Positions 7,633 through 17,337 of a stretch of 64,000 bases of DNA are shown piece by piece. Position 1 is the stretch's first letter. Each line of letters starts with the position of its first letter. The translations under genes and the position numbers were made by a program. The stretch is taken from NCBI GenBank assembly GCA_963848955.1, contig CAWKFQ010000017.1:372001-436000 (forward strand), read 5' to 3'. This stretch comes from DASUPK01 sp963848955 (GTDB lineage: Bacteria; Actinomycetota; Thermoleophilia; Solirubrobacterales; 70-9). The notes under the pieces are model-generated. The model was not told the origin of the DNA. It worked only from the letters and a program-made list of their open reading frames with translations, and did not search any database.

Positions 7633-8832
7633 CTAGCGGCTGAAGCGCGCCGCCTCCTCGGAGCCCTCGGTGGCGGATCCCTCGCTGTACGAGTGGGCTC
7701 CGGCGCCGGCGAGGTGGCCGCCCTCCACGATCAGGTACTCCTCGCGGATCGGCTTGCCCTCGAAGTGGCACTCGAGGATCTCCCTGGTTCCCGCGGCGTA
7801 ACGCGCCTGGGCGGAGAGGCTCGAGCCCGACGTGTGCGGGGTCATCCCGTGCCAGGGCATCGTCCGCCAGGGATGGTCCTGGGGCGCGGGCTGCGGGAAC
7901 CAGACGTCACCGGCGTAGCCGGCGAGCTGTCCGGACTCCAGCGCGCGCACGATCGCGTCGCGGTCGCAGATCTTGCCGCGCGCGGTGTTGATCAGGTAAG
8001 CGCCGCGCTTCATCCGCGAGAGCATCTGCTCGTCGAAGAGGTTCTCGGTCTCGGGATGGAGCGGGGCATTGATCGTGACGACGTCGCACTCGCCCACCAT
8101 CTCCTCGGTGGTCTCGTGGAAGGTCACCCCGAGCTCCTCCTCCACTTCCGGCGGCAGCCGGTGGCGGTCGGTGTAGTGCAGGCCGACGTCGAACGGCTTC
8201 ATCCGGCGGAGAACCGCTGTGCCGATGCGGCCTGCGGCGACGGTCCCGACCTGCATCCCCTCCACGTCGTACTCCCGCGAGACACAGTCGGCGATGTTCC
8301 AGCCGCCATCGACGACCGTCTTGTACGACGGGATGTAGTTCCGAACCAGCCCCAGGATCATCATCACGACGTGCTCGGAGACGCTGATCGAGTTGCAGTA
8401 GGTGACTTCGGCGACCGTGATCCCGTTGTCGATGGCGGCCTGCAGGTCGACGTGATCCGAGCCGATTCCCGCGGTGATCGACATCTTCAGGTTCGGCGCC
8501 TTGGCGATCCGCTCGGCGGTCAGATAGGCGGGCCAGAAGGGCTGTGAGATCACCACCTCGGCGTCGGGGAGGTGCTGGTCGAACTCGGAGTTCTCACCGT
8601 CCTTGTCCGCGGTGACGACGAGCTCGTGGCCGGCGTCCTCGAGGAACTTCCGCAGGCCCAGCTCGCCCGAGACGCAGCCCAGCAGCTCGCCCGGTGAGAA
8701 GTCGATCGCGCTGGGTGTGGGGGTGGTCTGTCCGTCTGGGTACTTCTCGATCTTGGGGATGTCGTCCCGCGCGTATGAGGGCGGGTAGCCGTCCACCGGG
8801 TCGTCGTACAGAACGCAAACGATCTTCGCCAT
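7633..8832 (-). CDS. fdh: NAD-dependent formate dehydrogenase
   Basis: Oxidises formate to CO2 with reduction of NAD+. The 399-residue protein is of the cofactor-free D-2-hydroxyacid-dehydrogenase type. Visible FDH signatures are ITAGIGSDHVDL, TYCNSISVSEHVVMM, the Rossmann GTVAAGRIG with following Asp (HYTDRHR), the substrate Arg in NTARGK, the catalytic His in MTPHTSG, and the diagnostic tail TREILECHFEGKPIREEYLI with GTGAHSY-like GAGAHSY. The ATG at 8832 starts MAKIVCVLYDD, five bases after the upstream stop. The frame stays open further upstream, but that part reads as antisense-like shadow of the FMN-synthase gene. As the last enzymatic gene of this operon it fits removal of formate produced from methylamine. 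Confidence 0.93.
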   Translation of the reverse strand: MAKIVCVLYDDPVDGYPPSYARDDIPKIEKYPDGQTTPTPSAIDFSPGELLGCVSGELGLRKFLEDAGHELVVTADKDGENSEFDQHLPDAEVVISQPFWPAYLTAERIAKAPNLKMSITAGIGSDHVDLQAAIDNGITVAEVTYCNSISVSEHVVMMILGLVRNYIPSYKTVVDGGWNIADCVSREYDVEGMQVGTVAAGRIGTAVLRRMKPFDVGLHYTDRHRLPPEVEEELGVTFHETTEEMVGECDVVTINAPLHPETENLFDEQMLSRMKRGAYLINTARGKICDRDAIVRALESGQLAGYAGDVWFPQPAPQDHPWRTMPWHGMTPHTSGSSLSAQARYAAGTREILECHFEGKPIREEYLIVEGGHLAGAGAHSYSEGSATEGSEEAARFSR

Positions 8833-8837
8833 CTTGA

Positions 8838-10241
8838 TCAGCCTCCTACTGGGTTGCCGTCTGGATCGGAGTCGGAGGAGCGCCCGGGCACCCAGTCGGT
8901 CCCGGCGAGCGGGATCTTGGCCATCGCCGCCGATTCGACTGTGAGCGCGACCATGTCCTCGGGCTCCAGGTTGTGGACGTGGGACTTGCCGCACGCCCGC
9001 GCGATCGTCTGGGCTTCGAGGACCATCGCGCGCAGGTAGTTCGCTATCCGGCGGCCGCCGAGCTCCGGGTCGAAGCGGCTGGCGAGCTCGTCGTCCTGGG
9101 TCGAGATCCCGACCGGGTCGCGGCCCTCGTGCCAGTCGTCGTAGAAGCCGGCGGCGGTGCCGATCCGCTCGTACTCCTGCTCGAAGCGGTGGGAGTTGTC
9201 GCCGAGGGCGACGATTGCGGCGACCCCGATCGAGACCGCGTCCGCGCCAAGCGCGAGCGCCTTGGCCACGTCGGCGCCGGAGCGAATCCCCCCGGAGACG
9301 ATCAGCTGCACCTTCCGGTGCATGTCCAGCTCCTGGAGCGAGCGGACCGCCTCGGGAATGGCCGCCAGGATCGGGATGCCCACGTGCTCGATGAAGACCT
9401 CCTGGCTGGCGGCGGTGCCGCCCTCCATCCCGTCGAGCACGATCACGTCGGCGCCCGCCTTGACGGCGAGAGCGACGTCGAAGTAGGTGCGCGTGGCGCC
9501 GATCTTCACGTAGATCGGCTTCTGCCAGTCGGTGATCTCCCGGAGCTCGCCGATCTTGATCTCGAGGTCGTCGGGTCCGGTCCAATCCGGGTGCCGGCAT
9601 GCACTGCGCTGATCGATCCCCTTCGGCAGGTCCCGCATCTCGGCCACCCGGTCGGAGATCTTCTGCCCCATCAACATGCCGCCGCCGCCGGGCTTCGCGC
9701 CCTGGCCGACAACCACCTCCACCGCGTCGGCTCGGCGGAGATCGTCGGGATTCATCCCATAGCGCGAGGGCAGGATCTGGTAGACGAGCTTGCTCGAGTG
9801 CTCGCGCTCCTCGGGCAGCATGCCGCCGTCCCCTGTGGTCGTGCTGGTACCCATCGCGCTGGCGCCACGCCCGAGCGCCTCCTTGGCGGGGGCCGAGAGG
9901 GCGCCGAAGCTCATCCCGGCGATCGTGATCGGGATCTCGAGGTGGATGGGCTCCGTTGCGAACCGGCCGCCCATCGTGACGTCCGTGGCGCAGCGCTCCC
10001 TGTAGCCCTCGAGCGGGTAGCGGGAGACGCTCGCCCCCAGGAAGAGGAGATCGTCGAAATGAGGCACGCGGCGCTTCGCGCCGAAGCCCCGGATGTCGTA
10101 GATCCCCTCGCGCGCCATCCGGTGGATCTCGTGGATGGCGTTGCGGTCGAAGAGGGCCGACTCTCGCAACCCCGGTCGCCAGCGATCGACGAGCTCCGAG
10201 TCGTAGGGCTCCTCCTTGCGCAGGGCGTCGAACTCGGTCAT
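8838..10241 (-). CDS. mgsC: FMN glutamate-synthase-like subunit; putative N-methylglutamate synthase MgsC
   Basis: A 467-residue TIM-barrel FMN protein homologous to the central and FMN domains of glutamate synthase. Blocks include ITIAGMSFGALSAPAKEALG, GDGGMLPEER, VVVGQGAKPGGGG, KIGATRTYFDVAL and IVSGGIRSGADVAKALALGADAVSIG. In N-methylglutamate synthase this subunit joins methylamine to the glutamate carbon skeleton. The loop that normally holds the [3Fe-4S] cysteines (CxxCHTGxCPVG) reads YDDWHEGRDPVG here, so the iron-sulphur cluster is apparently absent. The ATG at 10241 shares a base with the upstream TGA, indicating translational coupling. Glutamate synthase itself is less likely because the genes are split and sit beside gmaS- and mgd-like genes. 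Confidence 0.8.
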   Translation of the reverse strand: MTEFDALRKEEPYDSELVDRWRPGLRESALFDRNAIHEIHRMAREGIYDIRGFGAKRRVPHFDDLLFLGASVSRYPLEGYRERCATDVTMGGRFATEPIHLEIPITIAGMSFGALSAPAKEALGRGASAMGTSTTTGDGGMLPEEREHSSKLVYQILPSRYGMNPDDLRRADAVEVVVGQGAKPGGGGMLMGQKISDRVAEMRDLPKGIDQRSACRHPDWTGPDDLEIKIGELREITDWQKPIYVKIGATRTYFDVALAVKAGADVIVLDGMEGGTAASQEVFIEHVGIPILAAIPEAVRSLQELDMHRKVQLIVSGGIRSGADVAKALALGADAVSIGVAAIVALGDNSHRFEQEYERIGTAAGFYDDWHEGRDPVGISTQDDELASRFDPELGGRRIANYLRAMVLEAQTIARACGKSHVHNLEPEDMVALTVESAAMAKIPLAGTDWVPGRSSDSDPDGNPVGG

Positions 10242-10943
10242 CAGTACGCCCCCGCATTGTCGACCTGGAAGTTGTAGAGCTGCCGGGCGGACCCGTAGCG
10301 GCGGAAGTCGGCGGCCTTCGCGTCCGCCTCGCCGAGCTCGAGCAGGCGCTCGAGCTCCTCCAGATGCTCGCTCCGCATCTCCTTCTCCACGCAATCGGCG
10401 CCGAGTTCCGCCACGTCGCCTCGCACGTAGACGTGGGCCTCGTAGATCGAATCGCCGAGGCCCTCGCCCGCGTCGCCGCAGACGACGAGCACGCCCTTCT
10501 GGGCCATGAAGCCGCCGACGTGCCCGATCGAGCCGTGGACCACGATCTCGATCCCCTTCATCGAGATCCCGCAGCGGGCCGCTGCGCTGCCCTTGATCAC
10601 CAGCAGGCCGCCCCGGCCGGTCGCCCCGGCGGACTGGCTGGCGCTGCCCTCGACGACGACGCGGCCGGACATCATGTTCTCGGCGACTCCCACGCCGCAG
10701 TTGCCCGCGACCCTCACGGTCGCGTGCTTGTTCATCCCGGCGCAGTAGTAGCCGACGTGCCCGTCGATCTCGACCTCGAGCTCGCCGTCCAGACCGGCGG
10801 CGAGCGCGTGCGCGCCCTCGGGGTTCTCGATCCGCCATTGGCTGCCGCCCGTGCCGCCCGCGTCGTGCAGTCGCTGATTCAGGTCCCTCACGGTCGTGCG
10901 TCGCGAGGTCGACCGACTCCAGAGCGGCGGGCGCCGTGCTCAC
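10241..10943 (-). CDS. mgsB: GXGXG-domain subunit; putative N-methylglutamate synthase MgsB (frameshifted)
   Basis: This small right-handed beta-helix subunit corresponds to the C-terminal GXGXG domain of glutamate synthase. Repeats read GNCGVGVAENMMSG, GATGRGGLLVIKG and GHVGGFMAQKGVLVVCGDAGEGLGDS. It ends in YNFQVDNAGAY and its TGA overlaps the next start. The clean frame begins at about 10891 (RDLNQRLHDAGG). A GTG at 10943 overlapping the upstream TGA opens VSTAPAALESVDLAT in another frame, so one base near 10897 seems inserted and the real start is probably 10943. The subunit probably organises the glutaminase and FMN subunits. Confidence 0.75.
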
Positions 10944-11849
10944 GCCACCTTCGTCCGCTGCCAGGAATAGACGCGCCCGGGCTCCGGCTCCCACTGGCGC
11001 GCATCCTCGGCACCGGGCAGGGTGGCGATCGCCCGGTACTCCGAGGCCATCGCGACCCAGTCGTCGGTCTCGGCCATCACCGCCGGCTTGCAGGCGATCG
11101 GATCCCGTAGGACGGCGAAGCCGTCCGCCGTGCCGACCGCGAAGGTGTAGAAGCCATCGAGGTCCGTCAGGCAGCGTTCCAGAGCGGTCTCGATGTCGTC
11201 GCCCTCCGACAGACGCCAGGTGAGAAAGCCCGCCGCGACCTCGGAGTCGTTGTCGGTCTGGAACTGGATGCCCTGGCCGCGCAGGAAGACTCGCAGCCGG
11301 TTGTGGTTGGAGAGCGAGCCGTTGTGGACGAGGCAGAGGTCGAGGCCCGTCGAGAACGGATGCGAGTGCTCGGTGGTGACGCGGCTCTCCGTCGCCATCC
11401 GGGTGTGTCCGAGGGCGTGGCTGGCGGATACCTGATCCAGACCGAAGCGCACGACGAAGTCCCGCGGGTCCCCGGCCTCCTTGTAGATCTCGATGCGCTC
11501 GCCGACGCTCATCACCCGCAGCTCGGGATGCCGCGCCGGGAGCCAGCGCTGGAGCTGCTCGCCGTCGTCGTCCACGACGAACAGCGCGTGGGTGGCCCGA
11601 ATCTCCGGGCTCGCCGACCTCGCCGAAGCTCTCCGACAGCTCGGTGCGGAGCTCATGCCACGGGTAGTCCTCGTCGGGAGAGAAGAGCGACACCTTGCAC
11701 GACCCGGCCGGGGCCGGGTCGCGATAGAAGGCAACGCCGGCACTGTCAGGCCCACGGTCGGCGAGCTGCCCGAGCATCGCGCTCAGGTGGGCGCCGAGGT
11801 TCTCCTCAATGTCGCTCGATTTGCTGAACAGCCCGGCTATGCCACACAT
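10940..11849 (-). CDS. mgsA: Class II glutamine amidotransferase subunit; putative MgsA (frameshifted)
   Basis: N-terminal nucleophile amidotransferase starting MCGIAGLFSK, with Cys2 becoming the catalytic N-terminal residue. Further blocks are RGPDSAGVAFY, GHTRMATES, HPFSTGLDLCLVHNGSLSNH and DNDSEVAAGFL. In an N-methylglutamate synthase this domain would release methylamine from gamma-glutamylmethylamide rather than ammonia from glutamine. The frame shifts at about 11610, where CCCGGAG seems to have one extra C. Reading resumes as EIRATHALFVVDDD. It ends at 10940, overlapping the next GTG by four bases. Only 15 bases separate it from the gmaS-like gene. Confidence 0.78.
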
Positions 11850-11864
11850 CGCTGAACCTCACTC

Positions 11865-13229
11865 TCAGGAGAGCTGGAGATAGCGGTCGATCTCCCACTT
11901 GGTGATCTGCTCGTGGGCCGTCTGCCACTCGCGCCGCTTGCGGTCGATGAAGTAGTCCACGTAGTCCTCGTCCCTGGCCTTGCCGAGCGCGTCGCGCAGC
12001 ACCTTGTCTTCTTCCAGCTCCCGCGTCGCGTCGAGAAGATTGGCCGGCAGTGTCTCGATCCCCATCTTCTTTCGGTCCTCGCTGCTGGTCATGTACATGC
12101 TGCCCGTGCTCGGCTCGCCCGGGTCGATCCCGTTCTCGATTCCGTCGAGTCCAGCCGCCAGGACCGCGGTGGCGGCCAGGTAGGGGTTGCAGGCACCGTC
12201 CACGGTGCGATCCTCGATCCGGCCGTGATCGGGAATGCGGAGCATCACCGTCCGGTTGTTCCAGCCGTAGGTGACGTAGGCCGGCGCCCAGGTCGCGCCG
12301 CTCACTGGGGCGCCGATCACCAGGCGTTTGTAGGAGCCGACAGTGGGAGCCGTGAGCGCGATGTAGGCCTTGGCGTGCTTCTTGAGGCCGCCGATGAACT
12401 GGTAACCCTTCTCGCTCAGCCCGAGCCCGCGCGGGTCGTCCTTCGGGTCGGCGTGCAGGACGTTGGTCTCGCCGTCCCAGAGGCTCATGTGCATGTGGCA
12501 GCCGTTGCCGGTCAGATGCGCGAACGGCTTCGGCATGAAGGTCGCGATCAGCCCTCGCTCCTGCGCCATCGCCTCCACCATGTAGCGGTAGAAGACTGCC
12601 CGGTCCGAGCTCGTGAGAGGATCAGCGGGGCCCCAGTTCTGCTCGAACTGCCCGTTGGCGTCCTCGTGGTCGGTCGCGTAGAGATCCCAGCCCAGCGAGT
12701 TGACGTTCCTGACGACGTCCGAGACGAAGTCGAAGCTGCGGGTGAGGGCTCGGATGTCGTAGCAGGGCTGCTCGAGGTCGTCGAGCTGGTCCGCGATCTC
12801 GATCCCGCCGTCCTCGGTCTTGCGCACGAGGAAGTACTCGAGCTCGTAGCCGATCTTGAACTGGTAGCCCATGTCCTCGCAGCGCTTCATCTGGTGGCGC
12901 AGGATGGTGCGCGGGCAGTAGGGCCACTCCTCGCCCTCGACGGTGACGTCCGAGGCGAACCAGCCGACGTTGGGCCTCCAGGGCAGCTTCGTGAAGGAGC
13001 CGACGTCGGGCATCGCGATCATGTCGGGATCGTTGGGTTGCTGACCGATGTCGCCCGCTGCATAACCGGCGAAGCCGGCGCCATCCGTGAACAGGTCGTC
13101 CAGGTGCTGGGCCGGGATCAACTTGGCGCTTGGTCTCGCGTGCATGTCCACGAAGTTCGCGAACAGGAACTCGATTCCGTCGTCCTTGACTGCCTTGCGT
13201 ACGTCGTCAGCCGTTGGGCGGTCGCTCAT
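11865..13229 (-). CDS. gmaS: GlnT/GmaS-type glutamine synthetase family enzyme; putative gamma-glutamylmethylamide synthetase
   Basis: A 454-residue ATP-dependent amide ligase expected to join methylamine (or ammonia) to glutamate. Family blocks are KIGYELEYFL (metal Glu), TDHEDANGQFEQNW, ATFMPKPFAHLTGNGCHMH, SYKRLVIGAPVSGATWAPAY, WNNRTVMLRIP and EDRTVDGACNPYLAA. The HEDANGQFE block separates it from GlnA-type I enzymes and is shared by GlnT and GmaS. The start is taken at MSDRPTADDV (13229). An upstream TTG at 13265 is possible but without support. It leads a leftward operon with the mgs-like genes and is divergent from the mgd-like operon. This context favours GmaS over ammonia-specific GlnT. 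Confidence 0.82.
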   Translation of the reverse strand: MSDRPTADDVRKAVKDDGIEFLFANFVDMHARPSAKLIPAQHLDDLFTDGAGFAGYAAGDIGQQPNDPDMIAMPDVGSFTKLPWRPNVGWFASDVTVEGEEWPYCPRTILRHQMKRCEDMGYQFKIGYELEYFLVRKTEDGGIEIADQLDDLEQPCYDIRALTRSFDFVSDVVRNVNSLGWDLYATDHEDANGQFEQNWGPADPLTSSDRAVFYRYMVEAMAQERGLIATFMPKPFAHLTGNGCHMHMSLWDGETNVLHADPKDDPRGLGLSEKGYQFIGGLKKHAKAYIALTAPTVGSYKRLVIGAPVSGATWAPAYVTYGWNNRTVMLRIPDHGRIEDRTVDGACNPYLAATAVLAAGLDGIENGIDPGEPSTGSMYMTSSEDRKKMGIETLPANLLDATRELEEDKVLRDALGKARDEDYVDYFIDRKRREWQTAHEQITKWEIDRYLQLS

Positions 13230-13383
13230 AGCTGTATGTATGGCACACACGTTGCCCCCCGGCAATGGTTGGCGCCGCCAGGATTGGCTGAGACTCTATG
13301 TGGGTCGACGACATAGTTCATGCTTATCCGCTGCCCCGCTGTCGGGGCGATCATCGAGGCGTTCATCAGGTGCCCGAACCTCT

Positions 13384-13413
13384 TTTGCGTCATTGGACCA
13401 ATTTGTCTAGTAT
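13384..13413 (+). promoter_or_regulatory. Candidate promoter and operator of the mgd-like operon
   Basis: The divergent gap between the gmaS-like and mgd-like genes is about 230 bases. It contains TTTGCG (13384-13389) and TAGTAT (13408-13413) 18 bases apart. A perfect odd palindrome ATTGGACCAAT (13392-13402) lies inside the spacer, directly followed by TTGTCTAG. TTGG and TCTAG elements resemble sites reported for HutC-type GntR regulators, and such a regulator closes this operon. The rest of the gap shows no other feature I can support. Confidence 0.35.
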
Positions 13414-13459
13414 GCCGCAAGAAGGGTGACGTTGACGGGCCAACAGCAGCAATAGCGCC

Positions 13460-13711
13460 ATGTCGTTCCTGCTCACCTGTCCGAACTGTGGCCCGCGGGA
13501 GGTCACTGATTTTGTCTTCGGGGGCGAGGTAGTCCCGAGGCCAAAGAGCAAACCGTCCCAGAGGGAGCTCAACACCTACAACTACTTCCGCCGCAACGTT
13601 GCGGGCCTCCAGCGGGAGTGGTGGTATCACCGGTCCGGCTGCCGGGCGTGGTTCGTGGCCGACCGGGACACCACCACCAACGAGGTCAGCTGGGTGGGGC
13701 TGCCCGAATGA
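13460..13711 (+). CDS. mgdB: Sarcosine-oxidase-type delta subunit; putative N-methylglutamate dehydrogenase MgdB
   Basis: An 83-residue zinc-binding small subunit. The pair LTCPNCGPR at residue 6 and WWYHRSGCRAWF near residue 55 is the SoxD family pattern (Cys-x2-Cys, later His and Cys). It bridges the alpha and beta subunits in heterotetrameric sarcosine oxidase. It begins the rightward operon, and its TGA overlaps the ATG of the alpha subunit (ATGA), as usual in sox/mgd operons. Whether the complex acts on sarcosine or N-methylglutamate is decided only by context. Confidence 0.85.
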   Translation: MSFLLTCPNCGPREVTDFVFGGEVVPRPKSKPSQRELNTYNYFRRNVAGLQREWWYHRSGCRAWFVADRDTTTNEVSWVGLPE

Positions 13712-16594
13712 GCGACCGGCTCCCTCCCGGCCCCAACCAGCGAATCGACCGCGGCCACCCAATCGCCTTCGAGTTCGACGGCAAGCGCGTCGAGGCGTAC
13801 GAGGGCGACACGATCGGCTCGGCGCTCCATGCCTCCGGCCGGCGGACGATCTCGCGCAGCTTCAAGTACCACCGGCCCCGTGGGCTGCTCTGCTGCGCGG
13901 GCCAGTGCCCGAACTGCCTGGTTGAGGTGGATGGCTGGCCCGGAGTCCGGGCGTGCACCGAGCCCGTGCGGCAGGGGTTGGACGTCAGGCACATGAACGC
14001 GAGCCCCTCTCTGGAGTTCGACGCGATGAGGGCCACCGACCTGGTCGGGAGCCGGCTGACGCCGCCCGGCTTCTACTACAAGACCTTCATCCGGCCCCGG
14101 CGCCTGTGGCCGCTCTACGAGAGGTTCCTGCGGCACGCCGCGGGGCTCGGCAAGCTGCCGAAGAAGCAGGCCGAGCGGCAGTGGCAGACCGAGTACCGCC
14201 GGCGCCACGCCGACGTTCTGGTGATCGGAGGCGGCATCGCTGGCACGGCGGCCGCGCTGCGAGCCGCCGAGCTGGGCGCGGATGTCGTCCTCGTCGACGA
14301 CGGCCCCGAGCTGGGTGGATCGGTTCTCGCCGGCGATATGGCCGGCGACGCCAAGGAGCTGGCCGGGAGGGTGGCGGGGGCCGGGGTGGAGATCCTCGCG
14401 CCTGCTGCCGCGGTCGGCTGGTTCGACGGGCTCGTGCCGGTCTGGTGCGGCAGCACGCTGCATCAGATCCGGGCCGGGGCCCACATCACCGCGACCGGCT
14501 CGATCGAGCAGCCCCTGATGTTCGAGGGCAACGACCTCCCCGGCGTGATGCTGTGCTCCGGCGCCGAGCGACTCGCGTCGCTCTACGGCGTCCGGCCCGG
14601 GAAACGCGCGGTGATCGCGACCACCACCGATCGCGGGCTCGAGTCCGCGCTCGCCCTGCATGACGCGGGGGTCGCCGTCGCTGGGGTCGCCGACGCCCGC
14701 CCAACAGGGGCCGACGAGGAGCTCGCGGCGCGACTGGAGCACGAGGGCATCCCGCTGTTGCGCGGCACCGTCGTGGTCAGGGCGTTCGGCCGCAAGAAGG
14801 TGAAGGGAGCGGTGGTGGCCAGCCTGGGCGGCGGCGGGCGGCCGGACGCGGGGACCGATCGCGGCATCGACTGCGACCTGGTGGCGGTCTCCGGCGGCAG
14901 CGTCCCGTCGGGCTCGCTGCTCCTCCAGGCCGGCGCCAAGGCGCGCTGGGACGCGCATGCCGGCGCATACGTGCCGGGCGAGACCCCGCCGGGCGTGTTC
15001 GCAGCGGGGGCCGTCGCCGGGCACGCCTCCCCGGACGACGCCGAAGCCTCCGGGCTTGTGGCCGGGGCGGAGGCCGCGCTCTCGCTGGGCTACGGGGACG
15101 ACCAGACCCGCGCCGGCCTGGCCGAGGCCCGCGAGAACCTCGCACGCGACGATGGCGACGTCAGGGCGGAGCCGCCGGCAGCGGCGCACGCCGACCGGGG
15201 CCACGGCAAGTGCTTCGCCTGCCTCTGCGAGGACGTCACGACCGACGACATCGACTTCTCGATCGACGAGGGATTCGACTCGCTGGAGCTGCTGAAGCGG
15301 TACACGACGGTGACGATGGGGCCCTGCCAGGGGCGGATGTGCCAGCTCGCCTCGATCCGCAAGATGGCCGAGCACAAGGACGAGCCACTCGACGAGGTCG
15401 GGCTGACCACCGCCCGGCCACCGTGGTCGAGCATCCCGATGGGCGTGATGGCCGGCAGGCCGTTCGAGCCGGCCAAGCGCTCCGCGGTCCACGGTCGTCA
15501 CCGGGAGCTCGGCGGCGACGTGCTCTGGGCGGGCGACTGGCGGCGTCCCTACGACTACGGCGATCCGAAGGGGGAGACCATGGCGGTGCACGACGGCGCC
15601 GGCCTGATCGACGTCTCGACTCTCGGCAAGCTGATCGTCCGCGGGCCGGACGCGGGCCGGTTCCTGAACCTGCTCTACCCGAACCGGTTCGACAACCTGA
15701 AGCCGGGTCGGATCCGCTACGGGGTGCTCGGCGACGACGCCGGTCGGATCGCCGACGACGGGACGATCTGCCGCCTCGACGACGAGTCGTTCTACGTCAC
15801 CACGACGTCGAGCGGGGCCGACGCCGTCGAGGCCTGGTTCGCATGGTGGCTCGCCGAGTGGGACCTCGACGTTCACCTCACCGACGTCAGCCAGGGCCTC
15901 TCGGCATTCAACCTTGCGGGGCCGCGCTCGCGGGAGATCCTCTCCGGGCTCACCGACCTGGACTGCTCGAACGAGGAGTTCACCTACCTCGACGGCAAGC
16001 GCGCCCACGTCGGCGGGCGTTCCATGCCTGCTCCTGCGGATCGGGTTCGTCGGGGAGCTGGGCTACGAGCTCCACTGCCCGGGCTCACTCGCGGAGGACC
16101 TCTGGGATGCCCTGATGGAGGCGGGAGAGCCCCACGGGATCAGGCCCTTCGGCCTCGAGCCCCAGCGGGTGCTCCGCCTCCAGAAGATGCACATCCTGGT
16201 GGGCCAGGACACCGACGCCGAGTCCAATCCACTCGAGGCGGCGATGCCTTGGATCGTGAAGCTCGACAAGGAGGAGGACTTCATCGGCCGCTGGGCACTG
16301 GAGCACGTCCAGGAGCGCGGGGACGAGAACAGGCTGGTCGGCTTCACGATGGCCAACGGCGCCGTGCCGACCGAGGGTGCCGCCGTGGTGGGCAGCGGGG
16401 ACCAGCCGGTCGGGCGCGTCACCTCCTCGCGCTTCTCGCCCAAGCTCGATAAGACGATCGGGATGGCGTGGGTCCCGGCGGCGCTGGCCGAGGACGGCAC
16501 GGAGATCACGCTCGCCGACAACGGCCGGCGGCTGACCGCACAGGTGCAGACGACTCCCTTCTACGACCCCGACCAGGAGCGGCTGCGCGGATGA
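13708..16594 (+). CDS. mgdC: Sarcosine-oxidase-type alpha subunit; putative MgdC (frameshifted)
   Basis: A large dinucleotide- and tetrahydrofolate-binding subunit of about 960 residues. In order it shows a ferredoxin-like N-terminal domain (GLLCCAGQCPNCLVEVDG), a Rossmann domain (VLVIGGGIAGTAAALRAAEL), a BFD-like cysteine segment (CFACLCEDVTTDDI, then GPCQGRMC) and a C-terminal GcvT-type domain that receives the C1 unit as methylene-tetrahydrofolate. The frame shifts at about 16020, after KRAHVGG, and resumes as CLLLRIGFVGELGYELH. It overlaps both neighbours by ATGA junctions. The broken frame is probably a sequence error, since both parts are conserved to the end. Confidence 0.85.
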
Positions 16595-17337
16595 GCTTCG
16601 AGTTCCTCGCCCCCGATGCTGCCCGGCCGGTCAACGGGACGGCGCCCGCGCTTCGCAGCCCGATCGAGTGGGCCCTCCGCGACCAGGGTGCGAACTTCAC
16701 CGACCGCGCCGGTTGGCGGGTGGTGACCGACTACGGTAACCCCGCGGCCGAGCTGGCCGCGTGCCGCGAGTCCGTGGGCATGGCCGACCTCTCCCACCTG
16801 GGCAAGCTCGAGCTCCAGGCCGAGCCCGGGATCGTCTCCTCGATCGTCGCGGGGCTCACCGGCGGCGGCGCGGTCGCACTCGGGGAGGCAAGGCTTCACG
16901 AGGGGGTCTGGTGGTGTCCGATCACGATGGGCCGCGTCCTGGCCCTGAGCCCGCCTGAGAGGACGGCAGAGGTGCGAAGCCTCCTCGAGGCCGCCGCCTC
17001 TGCCGCCTCCTTCGCGTCCGTGGTCGAGATGACGTCGGCGTACGGGTCGAACGCCCTGGCCGGACCTATGTCCCGGGAGACATTCGCCAGGACCACGGCA
17101 CTCGACCTGCGGCCGGGCCATTTCGAGGTCGGCGACTTTGCGCCGGTGTCGGTGGCGCGGACGCCGGGGATGGTGCTGCGGCAGGAGCCCGACCTCTACC
17201 TGCATCTCTTCGGGGCGGGGTTCGCCGACTACGTCTGGACGGTCTTCGTCGACGCGGCGGAGCACCTGAACGGGCGCGCCGTCGGCGCCGCCGCCCTCGG
17301 CGCAATGGCGAGCACCGGGGAGGGCGTCCATGCGTGA
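16591..17337 (+). CDS. mgdD: Sarcosine-oxidase-type gamma subunit; putative MgdD
   Basis: A 248-residue GcvT-like small subunit. The segment CRESVGMADLSHLGKLELQ matches the SoxG/GcvT beginning. The centre (TAYGSNALAGP-like TSAYGSNALAGPMSRE) and the end (DLYLHLFGAGFADYVWTVF) fit SoxG. It lacks a full folate domain. The ATG at 16591 overlaps the alpha-subunit stop, and its own TGA overlaps the beta-subunit start by eight bases. Confidence 0.83.
   Translation: MSFEFLAPDAARPVNGTAPALRSPIEWALRDQGANFTDRAGWRVVTDYGNPAAELAACRESVGMADLSHLGKLELQAEPGIVSSIVAGLTGGGAVALGEARLHEGVWWCPITMGRVLALSPPERTAEVRSLLEAAASAASFASVVEMTSAYGSNALAGPMSRETFARTTALDLRPGHFEVGDFAPVSVARTPGMVLRQEPDLYLHLFGAGFADYVWTVFVDAAEHLNGRAVGAAALGAMASTGEGVHA

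Noticed and set aside
7633..10257. One 874-residue fusion of an arginine-rich protein with formate dehydrogenase
   Set aside because: The upstream half is an out-of-frame reading of the FMN synthase gene. The FDH homology begins exactly at the ATG at 8832.
8973..10277. Long plus-strand open frames opposite the synthase genes (also at 5267, 24856 and 13627)
   Set aside because: These are antisense shadows caused by GC-rich third positions. They lack any protein pattern and the minus- or plus-strand partner has clear family motifs.
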